A stretch of 23,992 nt of DNA from an uncultured Acidimicrobiales bacterium (lineage in GTDB: Bacteria; Actinomycetota; Acidimicrobiia; Acidimicrobiales; UBA10347): positions 1 to 23,992 of the forward strand of contig CALDGN010000383.1 of the NCBI GenBank assembly GCA_937942965.1, read 5' to 3'. Below the pieces are notes generated by a model. It was given only the letters and a program-made list of their open reading frames with translations, did not search any database and had not been told where the DNA came from. The position numbers and the translations under genes are program-made. Shown in pieces: positions 7,452 to 13,950 of this stretch (positions within the stretch are counted from its first letter, which is position 1; each line of letters starts with the position of its first letter).

Positions 7452-7457
7452 TAGCCT
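7452..7457 (+). promoter_or_regulatory. -10 box for leaderless acylating aldehyde dehydrogenase gene
   Basis: TAGCCT (TAnnnT) is followed by exactly 6 nt and then the ATG at 7464, with no Shine-Dalgarno. This predicts a leaderless mRNA starting at the A of the ATG and gives the 7464-10916 unit its own promoter. No good -35 is apparent. Confidence 0.5.
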
Positions 7458-7463
7458 CAAGGG

Positions 7464-8882
7464 ATGACCGAGCAGAGCGTCACCGAACGCGTTACTGCCG
7501 CTGTTGAGCGTGCCCGAGCGGCCCAGCGAGCAATCGAGCACTACGACCAAGAACAGGTCGACGACCTTGTGACCGCAATCGCCTACCGAGCGACCCGGCC
7601 CGAGGTCGCTGCGGAACTGGCGCGTCTTGCTGCGGAACAGAGCGGCCTCGGCAATGCCGAGGACAAGACGCGCAAGATCCTACGCAAGACCACCGGCACG
7701 CTGTCCGACCTCAAGGGTGCGCCGTCGGTCGGTGTCATCGATGTCGATGACGAGCGTGGCGTGACCACGATCGCCAAGCCGATGGGCGTCATTGCTTGCA
7801 TCCTGCCGTCGACCAATCCAGGTGCGACGCCGATCAACAACATGATGATCACGCTCAAGGGTCGCAACGCCGTGATCCTCGCGCCGCACCCCAAGGGCGA
7901 AGCCACGTGCGCCGAATCGGTACGCCTGGCCCGTCTCGAGCTCGCCAAACTCGGCGCTCCTGAGGACCTGGTGCAGATGGTCAGCCTGGCTGCGGCGAAC
8001 AAAGAGGCTGGCAAGGCCATCGCCAGCGAGCTGATGTCGCACTGTGACTACTCGCTCGTGACCGCCGGCCCCGCCAACGTCGATCTTGCGTATCGCAGCG
8101 GCACGCCGTCGCACGGTGTTGGCGTGGGCAACGCACCGGTGATCATCGACGAGACCGCCGACGTCGAGGCTGCAGTCGAGAAGATCGTGATGAGCAAGAC
8201 GTTCGACCATGCCACGAGCTGCTCGAGCGAGAACTCGCTCGTGATCGAGGCCAGCGTCTACGACCAGGTCATGGCCGCACTGCAGGACCACGGCGGCTAC
8301 GTCGTGCCCGAAGAACAGAAGCCGCAGCTCCAAGAAGCCATGTGGCCCGGGGGCAACCTCAACCGCAACGTCGTCGCCCAGCCGGCCAGCCGCATCGCCG
8401 AAGTCGCCGAGCTCCCGGCCGACGAGGCCCACCAGTCGCGATTCCTGATCGTCGAAGAGTCCGGCATCGGGCCCGACCATCCGTTCTCGGGCGAGAAGCT
8501 GTCGGTCGTGTTGACGGTCTACAAGACCGACGACTTCGACCAGGCGCTCGACACGGTCGAGTCGATCCTGGCCTATATGGGCGAGGGCCACAGCGCGGGC
8601 ATCCACTCCGAGGTCGACGAACGGGTCGAAGCACTGGCTGCTCGGGCTCGTGTGTCGACGGTGTTGGTCAACCAACCACACGCCTACAACAACGGCGGCA
8701 GCTTCGACAATGGGCTCGACTTCACCCTGTCGATGGGTGCGGGCACCTGGGGCGATAACGACAGCTGCGAGAACCTGACGTACAAGCACTTCCTGAACTA
8801 CACGTACCTCGCTCGCCCGATCGCGAGTACTGAGCCGACCGAAGACGAACTGTTCGGCGACTTCCTCGTCCGACACGGCTAG
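7464..8882 (+). CDS. CoA-acylating aldehyde dehydrogenase (SauS/AdhE-N/EutE-like)
   Basis: A 472-residue member of the CoA-acylating branch of the aldehyde dehydrogenase superfamily, interconverting an aldehyde + CoA + NAD(P)+ and an acyl-CoA. Diagnostic parts are PMGVIACILPSTNPGATPINN (106-126, as in AdhE and sulfoacetaldehyde dehydrogenase), the catalytic Cys253 in FDHATSCSSENSLV, and the C-terminal glycine-rich GAGTWGDNDSCENLTYKHFLNYT. It lacks the iron alcohol dehydrogenase half of AdhE. It is followed after 10 nt by a SucC/SucD-like pair, so the acyl-CoA formed is probably cleaved with capture of ATP or GTP. Sulfoacetaldehyde (SauS/SqwD-type chemistry) is a candidate substrate, as are malonate, succinate or simple aliphatic semialdehydes; sequence reading alone does not decide. 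Start ATG 7464 supported by the leaderless -10 geometry. Confidence 0.85.
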   Translation: MTEQSVTERVTAAVERARAAQRAIEHYDQEQVDDLVTAIAYRATRPEVAAELARLAAEQSGLGNAEDKTRKILRKTTGTLSDLKGAPSVGVIDVDDERGVTTIAKPMGVIACILPSTNPGATPINNMMITLKGRNAVILAPHPKGEATCAESVRLARLELAKLGAPEDLVQMVSLAAANKEAGKAIASELMSHCDYSLVTAGPANVDLAYRSGTPSHGVGVGNAPVIIDETADVEAAVEKIVMSKTFDHATSCSSENSLVIEASVYDQVMAALQDHGGYVVPEEQKPQLQEAMWPGGNLNRNVVAQPASRIAEVAELPADEAHQSRFLIVEESGIGPDHPFSGEKLSVVLTVYKTDDFDQALDTVESILAYMGEGHSAGIHSEVDERVEALAARARVSTVLVNQPHAYNNGGSFDNGLDFTLSMGAGTWGDNDSCENLTYKHFLNYTYLARPIASTEPTEDELFGDFLVRHG

Positions 8883-8892
8883 CGGTCGCCAC

Positions 8893-10029
8893 ATGTTCAT
8901 CGAAGAAGCCGACGCCAAGGGTCTGATCGCGGCTGGCGGCGTGCCCACGCCTCCGAGCGGAATCGCCGCAACACCAGCTGCTGCCGAAGCCGTCAGTGCC
9001 GAAATCGGCGGTCCGGTGATGGTGAAGGCGCAGGTGCCAGCAGGCAAGCGCGGCAAGGGCGGCGGCATCATCGCTGCCGAGACTCCCGAGGCAACGCGAG
9101 AGGCGGCCGAGCAGATCCTGGGCATGCAGCTGGGCGAGCACCTGGTCGAGCGTGTCTTGATCGAAGGCAAAGCCGACATCGCCCAAGAGCTGTACGTCGC
9201 ATTTCTGGTCGACCCCGCGACTGCAGGCCCGCTGCTCATGATCTCGGCCGAGGGGGGCATGGACATCGAAGAAGTGCACGCCGGGAAGCCCGAGGCGGTG
9301 CACCGCGCCTCGATCGATATTCGCTATGGCATGGGCGCAGCAGATGCACTCAATGCCGCCGCACGCATCACCGACGATCCGAACGTGCAGGCGTCGCTTG
9401 CCGGCGTGCTCGTCACGCTCTACGGCTTGTTCCGCAGCCTCGATGCCCAGCTCGTCGAGATCAACCCGCTGGCCGTCACGACAGCTGGCGACGTCGTTGC
9501 CCTCGACTGCAAGCTGGTCGTCGACGACAATGCGCTCTTCCGCCAAGAGGGCCTGCCCGAGCAGCGTCCGACCGGAACCGATCTGGAGCTACGAGCGGCG
9601 GAGCAGGACTTCTTGCTCGTCGAACTCGACGGCGATGTCGGCGTGCTCGCCAATGGCGCCGGCCTCACCATGTCGACGATGGATGCGGTGACTGCGCTCG
9701 GTGGCAGCCCCGCCAACTTCCTCGAAGTCGGCGGCATGGCCTACAAGCGGGCGACGCCCGCGCTCGAACTGGTGCTGAGCAACCCCAAGGTCAAGAGCCT
9801 GCTGGTGAACCTGTGCGGCGCCTATGCCCGCACCGACGTGATCGCCGAAGGACTCATCGCTGGTTGGAAAGAACTCGCTCCTGACCTGCCGGTGTCGTTC
9901 TGTATTCACGGCACCGGCGAGGAACGGGCCCAGCAGCTTGTCCGCGACGAGCTCGGTGTGGAGTGCCACGACCTGATGGACGATGCGATTCTTGAAGCGA
10001 TCGCCAACGCGGCAGGAGCTACGGCATGA
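8893..10029 (+). CDS. SucC-like acyl-CoA synthetase (NDP-forming) beta subunit, divergent
   Basis: A 378-residue ATP-grasp subunit resembling succinyl-CoA synthetase beta. Recognisable are VPAGKRGKGGGI (ATP-grasp nucleotide loop), SAEGGMDIEEVHAG, LVEINPLAVT (metal/nucleotide site), GAGLTMSTMDAV and NFLEVGG. Departures from the canonical enzyme include NLCGAYARTDVIAEGL where E. coli SucC has NIFGGIVRCDLIADGI, a HGTGEE stretch where E. coli has the EGNN loop, and a shortened N-terminus without the usual DLFEYQ opening. It ends in an ATGA overlap with the SucD-like gene, so the subunits are probably translationally coupled. The first gene of the unit makes an acyl-CoA, hence this pair most likely releases the free acid while phosphorylating ADP or GDP. 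A TCA-cycle succinyl-CoA synthetase is possible but less likely. Confidence 0.85.
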   Translation: MFIEEADAKGLIAAGGVPTPPSGIAATPAAAEAVSAEIGGPVMVKAQVPAGKRGKGGGIIAAETPEATREAAEQILGMQLGEHLVERVLIEGKADIAQELYVAFLVDPATAGPLLMISAEGGMDIEEVHAGKPEAVHRASIDIRYGMGAADALNAAARITDDPNVQASLAGVLVTLYGLFRSLDAQLVEINPLAVTTAGDVVALDCKLVVDDNALFRQEGLPEQRPTGTDLELRAAEQDFLLVELDGDVGVLANGAGLTMSTMDAVTALGGSPANFLEVGGMAYKRATPALELVLSNPKVKSLLVNLCGAYARTDVIAEGLIAGWKELAPDLPVSFCIHGTGEERAQQLVRDELGVECHDLMDDAILEAIANAAGATA

Positions 10030-10916
10030 GCGACCTTCTCGACTCGACGTCGCTATTCGGCGCCACGCCACTGCGTACCCTGGTGCAAGGCATCACCGGC
10101 GGCGAAGGCTCGTACTGGACCGAGCAGATGCTCGCCTACGGCACCAACGTCGTCGCTGGCTGCACGCCCGGCAAGGGCGGCCAACGGATCCACGGCGTGC
10201 CCGTGTACAGCGCCGTTACCGATGCCATCAACGCAAACGCGATCGACCTGTCGGTCATCTTCGTGCCGGCGCGCTTCGCCAAGGGCGCCGCGATCGAGGC
10301 CATCGAGGCTGGCGTGCCGAACGTCATCGTGCTGGCCGAGTTTGTGCCCGTCCACGACACGATGGAGATCCTCGCTGCAGCCCGAGCCAACGCCGCTCGC
10401 ATCATCGGACCGAACTGTCCCGGCGTCGTGTTCCCCGGCCGTGACTTCGCCGGCATCATGCCCGGCTGGTCCGAGCGCCTGTTCGCTCCTGGCCGCATCG
10501 GCGTCGTGTCTCGCAGCGGAAGCCTCGGGGCCCTCATCAACCTGAATCTGGTCTCGGCGGGCTACGGCCAGTCGGCCATGCTCGGCCTCGGTGGCGACCC
10601 CATCGTCGGCACCACGTTCGCGCAGGCGCTGCAGATGTTCGACGCAGACCCGAACACCGACACGATCGTGTTGCTGGGCGAGGTCGGTGGGCCGATGGAA
10701 GAAGAGGCCGCGGAGCTGATCCCGTCGCTCTCCAAGCCAGTCGTCGCGTTCATCGCCGGCAAGAACGCTCCCGAGGGCAAGAAGATGGGCCACGCTGGCG
10801 CACTTGTCTCGGGCGGCAAGGGAACGGCGGCATCGAAGATGGCGGCGCTCACCGCTGGCGGAGCGCACGTCGCCGACTCCCCCACCGAGATCATCGGCAT
10901 CCTGCAGAACCTGTAG
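10026..10916 (+). CDS. SucD-like acyl-CoA synthetase (NDP-forming) alpha subunit, divergent
   Basis: A 296-residue CoA-binding/ligase subunit. The N-terminal Rossmann-like domain carries QGITGGEGSYWTEQML and GGQRIHGVPVY; the catalytic part carries GPNCPGVVFPG, GVVSRSGSLGALIN, GLGGDPIVGTTF and GEVGGPMEEEAA. The phosphorylated histidine is H256 in GKKMGHAGAL. Where ordinary SucD has a conserved TEGIP segment, this protein reads LAEFVPVHDTM (103-113), suggesting a changed acyl pocket. It starts inside the stop of the beta gene (ATGA). It is the partner of the 8893-10029 subunit and presumably forms an alpha/beta complex in the cytosol. Specificity is unknown. Confidence 0.87.
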   Translation: MSDLLDSTSLFGATPLRTLVQGITGGEGSYWTEQMLAYGTNVVAGCTPGKGGQRIHGVPVYSAVTDAINANAIDLSVIFVPARFAKGAAIEAIEAGVPNVIVLAEFVPVHDTMEILAAARANAARIIGPNCPGVVFPGRDFAGIMPGWSERLFAPGRIGVVSRSGSLGALINLNLVSAGYGQSAMLGLGGDPIVGTTFAQALQMFDADPNTDTIVLLGEVGGPMEEEAAELIPSLSKPVVAFIAGKNAPEGKKMGHAGALVSGGKGTAASKMAALTAGGAHVADSPTEIIGILQNL

Positions 10917-10931
10917 CCGTCGTTGCTGGCT

Positions 10932-10937
10932 TAGTCT
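10932..10937 (+). promoter_or_regulatory. -10 box for leaderless cupin gene
   Basis: TAGTCT is followed by exactly 6 nt and the ATG at 10944, with no Shine-Dalgarno between. This suggests the cupin has its own start site just 16 bp after the SucD-like stop. Confidence 0.5.
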
Positions 10938-10943
10938 CGGTGC

Positions 10944-11279
10944 ATGACTGATAACGCGGGCTGGACGTTCACTGACGCTGCCGAAATGGACTGGCAACCA
11001 CTTGGCGAGGGCATCGCCATGAAGATGCTCGGCGTCGCCAACGGCAAGACCATGACGATGTTCAAGTTCGACGCTGGCTATGTCGGCGGAACCCATGAGC
11101 ACACGAACGAGCCCGAGTTCACCTACATCCTCGAAGGCTCGATGATCTCGAACGGTGTGCTGATGGAAGCCGGCCACGCATACGCGGCCGAGCAAGGCAC
11201 GACCCACGACGAGTTCCGCACCGACACCGGCGCAACCCTCGTCTCTGTCTTCCCAGTACCACCCGGCATGGCTGGGTAG
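10944..11279 (+). CDS. Small single-domain cupin protein
   Basis: A 111-residue protein with a clean cupin motif 1: H51-E-H53, four residues, E58, six residues, G65 (HEHTNEPEFTYILEG), and a degenerate motif 2 around GTTHDEF giving a possible fourth metal ligand. Such proteins are metal-binding beta-barrels that act as dioxygenases, isomerases, sugar-binding or sensor domains (for example ChrR-like); no specific reaction can be read here. It follows the acyl-CoA synthetase pair but has a promoter-like -10 of its own, so co-function with that pair is only suggested. Its stop is 5 bp from the convergent stop of the selenoprotein candidate. Confidence 0.75.
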   Translation: MTDNAGWTFTDAAEMDWQPLGEGIAMKMLGVANGKTMTMFKFDAGYVGGTHEHTNEPEFTYILEGSMISNGVLMEAGHAYAAEQGTTHDEFRTDTGATLVSVFPVPPGMAG

Positions 11280-11284
11280 CTCGC

Positions 11285-12433
11285 CTAGACGTTCAGGGTC
11301 TTGGGGTAGTAGTCGCCGGCGGGGGTGGCGCCGGCTTCGGAGGTGAAGGTGCCTTCGAACGGCCAGTCGTCTTCTTGGCCCGGCAACGGGCCCTGGTTGA
11401 AGCGGCCGAGTTCACCGCCTCCAGCGGCTTCGTTACCAACGAGTGACCACGCCTGACGCTTGTAGGTCAAGTTGTCCGGCTGCAGACGATGCGCCTCGCG
11501 GAAGTGAGCGAACGCTCCCTCGCGATCGCCAGCTTCCCAAAGATGCAGCGCGAGCTCGAAGTGCGCGGCGCCCTCGGACTTGTCTTGGGAGCGTTCTTGC
11601 GAGCCGGCGATGACCTCGCTCGGGCTGAGCGCAAACCGGCTGTCGGCGCCCTTGGCCGCCCAGTCACGGATGGCGTCCGCGTACGAGTCACGGTCTTGAC
11701 CGCCGCGAAGCTTGGCGGCGAGTTCGGGGTTGGTTGCCTCGACCTCGGCGGCCTTGGCTTCGGTCTCGGCGTCTCGCTGGTCGAGGAACTCACGCAGCCA
11801 GTCGGGGTAGAAGTCACCCGGACCCCATCCGGGTTCAGCGGCGCGGACGATCATGCCGTCTTCGTCGATCCACACGACGTTCGGGATGTTGACGACGCCG
11901 AACAGTGCATCCATCTGGTGCGTCGGATCGAGCAACGACGTGTGATTCGCAGAACCGCCGGAACCGTTCGCCCAGCCGGCTTCGATGAATTCACGAGACG
12001 CTTCGGGGTCGCTCATCTCGAGTGAGACTGAGACGATCTCGACGCCCTGAGGGGCGAGTTCTTCATGCAGTGCCTGCCACCCGGGCAGGTCGTAGCGGCA
12101 ACCTCAATAAGGCGCCCAGGAGACGAGCACGACCTTCTTGCCTCGCAGCGAGGAGAGCCGGAACTCGTTGCCGTCGAGATCGTTCAGCACGAGCTCAGGA
12201 GCCGTGGCGGTCGTGAGCGCACGACCGCTGAGCGACTCGGGGCCCACCGCCCACATGCCGGCCGACTCGTCGTGGACGACGGCCATGCCCAAGCGTGCGG
12301 CCGTCGACGCGGCGTCGTAGCCGTCGGGCAGCGGCACACAGACCTCGCCTTTGCAGGCGCCTTCGGGTTTGATCTCCCAGCCGGTTCCGGCGTGGAAGGC
12401 GTCGGCATCGAGCTCGCGCGTGTTCGTCAACAT
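11285..12433 (-). CDS. Candidate selenoprotein: thioredoxin-fold redox protein with in-frame TGA (Sec110) and C-terminal TPR-like region
   Basis: Read through one TGA (12104-12106), this is a single 382-residue protein. Both flanks are in the same frame, with no other stop between them. The TGA falls after the first thioredoxin strand, in SWAPY-U-GCRYDLPGW, exactly where the reactive Cys of a WAxxC motif is expected. The fold continues after it: strand VEIVSVSLE and cis-proline P184 in VVNIPNVVWIDEDG. Other parts are an N-terminal region with C27/C32 (GACKGEVCVPL) and a TPR-like helical pair (about 285-325). C112 is the likely resolving residue, making a U-G-C motif one residue shorter than usual. 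A SECIS-like hairpin follows the TGA. Start: ATG 12433 (GAAGCT plus 6 nt); a GTG at 12454 after a G-rich stretch is the alternative. A point mutation or sequencing error making a pseudogene is the rival explanation. The gene trails the GNAT gene by 54 bp. Confidence 0.82.
12073..12106 (-). promoter_or_regulatory. Candidate bacterial SECIS element after the Sec TGA
   Basis: On the minus strand the TGA (12106-12104) is followed by 14 nt, then CCTGCC (12089-12084), loop CGGGT (12083-12079) and GGCAGG (12078-12073): a perfect 6-bp stem with a 5-nt loop. The first loop G is about 22 nt past the TGA. Bacterial SECIS elements have a short stem and an apical loop with G among its first two bases, roughly 16-37 nt after the UGA, and bind SelB. 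This element meets those rules. The loop also offers a GGGU reminiscent of the GGU of E. coli fdhF. Folding was judged by eye. Confidence 0.75.
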
Positions 12434-12487
12434 GTGTTGAGCTTCGCACACCACGCAGGCTTCCCCCAGCTCCGACGAGCGCGAGCG

Positions 12488-13012
12488 CTAGCTCTCCGCA
12501 GCCAAGATCGTTTCGAGCGGTGCGTGCCGGTAGAGGTACGCCCGCCCGTAGCTGTAGTCGATCTCGGATTCGCGGGTCGCTCCGAGCCGTTCGGCCACGG
12601 CGATCGACGGTGCGTTGTCGAGCGCGATCACGCTCACGGCGGTGTCCCACCCGAAGTCCTCGTAGGCGGCTCGTAGCGCCCGCCGGGCCGCTTCGGTTGC
12701 GAAACCCTTGCCGTGGTGGCCCGGCGCAAGCGCCCAGGTGATCTCGGGTGCGTGCCAGCCTTCGGGAAACCACATACCGCTGAGGCCGACGAAGGCACCG
12801 GTGGCCTTGTCTTCGAGGGCCCAGGGCCCGTAGCCCCGCAGCGCCCAGTGTCCGGGATAGGCGGCGAATTTGCGCCACGCAATCGGCCGTTCGCATGGCC
12901 CGCCGTAGAAGCTCGACATGGGGTCGGCGTAGAACTCGGCCATGGGCTCGAAGTCGTCCTCGCGGAACTCGCGCAGGACCAAGCGTTCAGACGTCAGCGT
13001 CGGGATGTGCAC
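12488..13012 (-). CDS. GNAT-family N-acetyltransferase (RimJ/RimL-like)
   Basis: A 174-residue acetyltransferase that would transfer acetyl from acetyl-CoA to an amine, protein N-terminus or small molecule. It opens with the typical TLTSERLVLREFREDDFEP and contains the acetyl-CoA loop region WALAPGHHGKGFATEAARRAL followed by ALDNAPSIAVAERLGA, the Asn-containing motif typical of this branch. I chose GTG 13012 because the domain begins immediately and CATACT lies 6 nt upstream, a weaker version of the leaderless pattern. The frame is open further upstream, but that would overlap the GTPase gene with low-complexity sequence. GTG 13027 is a second option. Substrate not recognisable. Confidence 0.82.
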   Translation of the reverse strand: MHIPTLTSERLVLREFREDDFEPMAEFYADPMSSFYGGPCERPIAWRKFAAYPGHWALRGYGPWALEDKATGAFVGLSGMWFPEGWHAPEITWALAPGHHGKGFATEAARRALRAAYEDFGWDTAVSVIALDNAPSIAVAERLGATRESEIDYSYGRAYLYRHAPLETILAAES

Positions 13013-13022
13013 CTGCGAAGTA

Positions 13023-13036
13023 TGCACCAGGGTGCA
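13023..13036. repeat. Perfect inverted repeat upstream of the GNAT gene
   Basis: TGCACC-AG-GGTGCA is a perfect 6-2-6 inverted repeat in the 31-bp gap between the GTPase stop and the GNAT start, touching the proposed CATACT -10 (13019-13024, minus strand). It may be an operator or a small transcript-end hairpin. Confidence 0.35.
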
Positions 13037-13043
13037 CGTGTCG

Positions 13044-13940
13044 TCAGGGCTCGACGCGCTCGATGATGACGACATGTGTGCCCGGCTCGCCCGGCCATGG
13101 CGCCCGATGCGGACGAAGCGACCAACGCTTGCCGACGCGCTGCACGACCCAGGGCCGCTCGTCATCGACAAGGTGCACGAGTCCCTTGGCCCGCACGACC
13201 CTGTCGCCCAGGCCGTCCATCAACTCCCCCACCCAGGCCTTGGTCACCGGTTCATCGGCGTCGACGGAGCGAGTCGAGAACAGCCGCTCGGGGTGATGAT
13301 GGCCATCGGCTTCATAGCTCCGGGTCGTCGAGCGCCCAAACAGGACCTCGGGAGCGACTTGGCTGTTGCTCGTCGTAAGCACGTATGCCTCGGGGCACGT
13401 CTCGCGCAGCCATGCTTCGGTCTCGGCCAGCTGCTCGGGTGACACCAGATCGGCTTTGTTGAGGACCAGCACTTCGGCCGCCGCGAGCTGCTGCCGGATC
13501 GTCTGCGACAGGTACTTGTCGTCAGCGGCCGTGCGAACCGTCTCTGCATCGACGAGCACGATCACCGCGTCGAGCGTCAACCCGGGACCGTGGCCATAGG
13601 CCGCAACCGTCGACGGGTCCGCGACCCCGCTCGTCTCAATGACGAGGCGATCGGGGCGAGGATCAAACGCGACGATCCGATCGAGCGCCTGGGCGAAGCC
13701 ATCAACGATCGAGCAACAGATGCAGCCGTTGCTCAACTCGATCGTGTCGTCGGTCTGGGACTCGATCAGATCGAGATCGATGTTGATGTCGCCGAAGTCG
13801 TTGACAAGCACAGCAAGTCGCTCGCCAGCGCCATCCGCGGCTGCGTCGTTGTTCCGATGAAGCAGATGGTTGAGCAGCGTGGTCTTGCCGGAACCGAGAT
13901 AGCCGCCAATGACGGTGACCGCGATTCGTTCGGGGCTCAT
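13044..13940 (-). CDS. COG0523 (CobW/P47K) G3E-family GTPase, putative metallochaperone
   Basis: A 298-residue G3E GTPase. Visible are the Walker A GGYLGSGKTTLLNHLL, the metal-binding CxCC in SNGCICCSIVDGF, the switch/Walker B neighbourhood RLVIETSGVADP, the guanine-specificity NKAD in LVLNKADLVSPEQL, a His-rich patch (DGHHHPERL) and a C-terminal CobW_C-like domain. Family members (CobW, YeiR, ZNG1/YciC types) use GTP hydrolysis to insert or traffic Zn, Co or similar metals. The ATG at 13940 is 10 nt after the stop of a metal-dependent amidohydrolase, so serving that enzyme is a reasonable guess. Cobalt delivery is another, as cobS/cobT lie 7-10 kb upstream on the same strand. An upstream in-frame start would overlap the amidohydrolase and adds nothing recognisable. 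Confidence 0.88.
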   Translation of the reverse strand: MSPERIAVTVIGGYLGSGKTTLLNHLLHRNNDAAADGAGERLAVLVNDFGDINIDLDLIESQTDDTIELSNGCICCSIVDGFAQALDRIVAFDPRPDRLVIETSGVADPSTVAAYGHGPGLTLDAVIVLVDAETVRTAADDKYLSQTIRQQLAAAEVLVLNKADLVSPEQLAETEAWLRETCPEAYVLTTSNSQVAPEVLFGRSTTRSYEADGHHHPERLFSTRSVDADEPVTKAWVGELMDGLGDRVVRAKGLVHLVDDERPWVVQRVGKRWSLRPHRAPWPGEPGTHVVIIERVEP

Positions 13941-13950
13941 GGGCGTCGAA

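Noticed and set aside
7680..9266. Long minus-strand open frame opposite the acylating dehydrogenase and SucC-like gene
   Set aside because: No recognisable domain; a codon-bias shadow of two clear plus-strand genes. The same applies to 10053-11207 (-), 1251-2174 (+), 4073-5041 (+) and 19493-20617 (+).
8893..10916. Calling the pair sucC/sucD of the TCA cycle
   Set aside because: Catalytic motifs fit the superfamily, but several conserved succinyl-CoA synthetase segments are replaced and the genes follow an acylating aldehyde dehydrogenase, so I left the symbols blank.
12017..12106. Treating 12107-12433 and 11285-12016 as two separate genes or a simple pseudogene
   Set aside because: Both parts are in one frame with a single TGA at the expected reactive-Cys site, the intervening codons continue the thioredoxin fold, and a SECIS-like hairpin follows. 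A pseudogene is kept only as the alternative.
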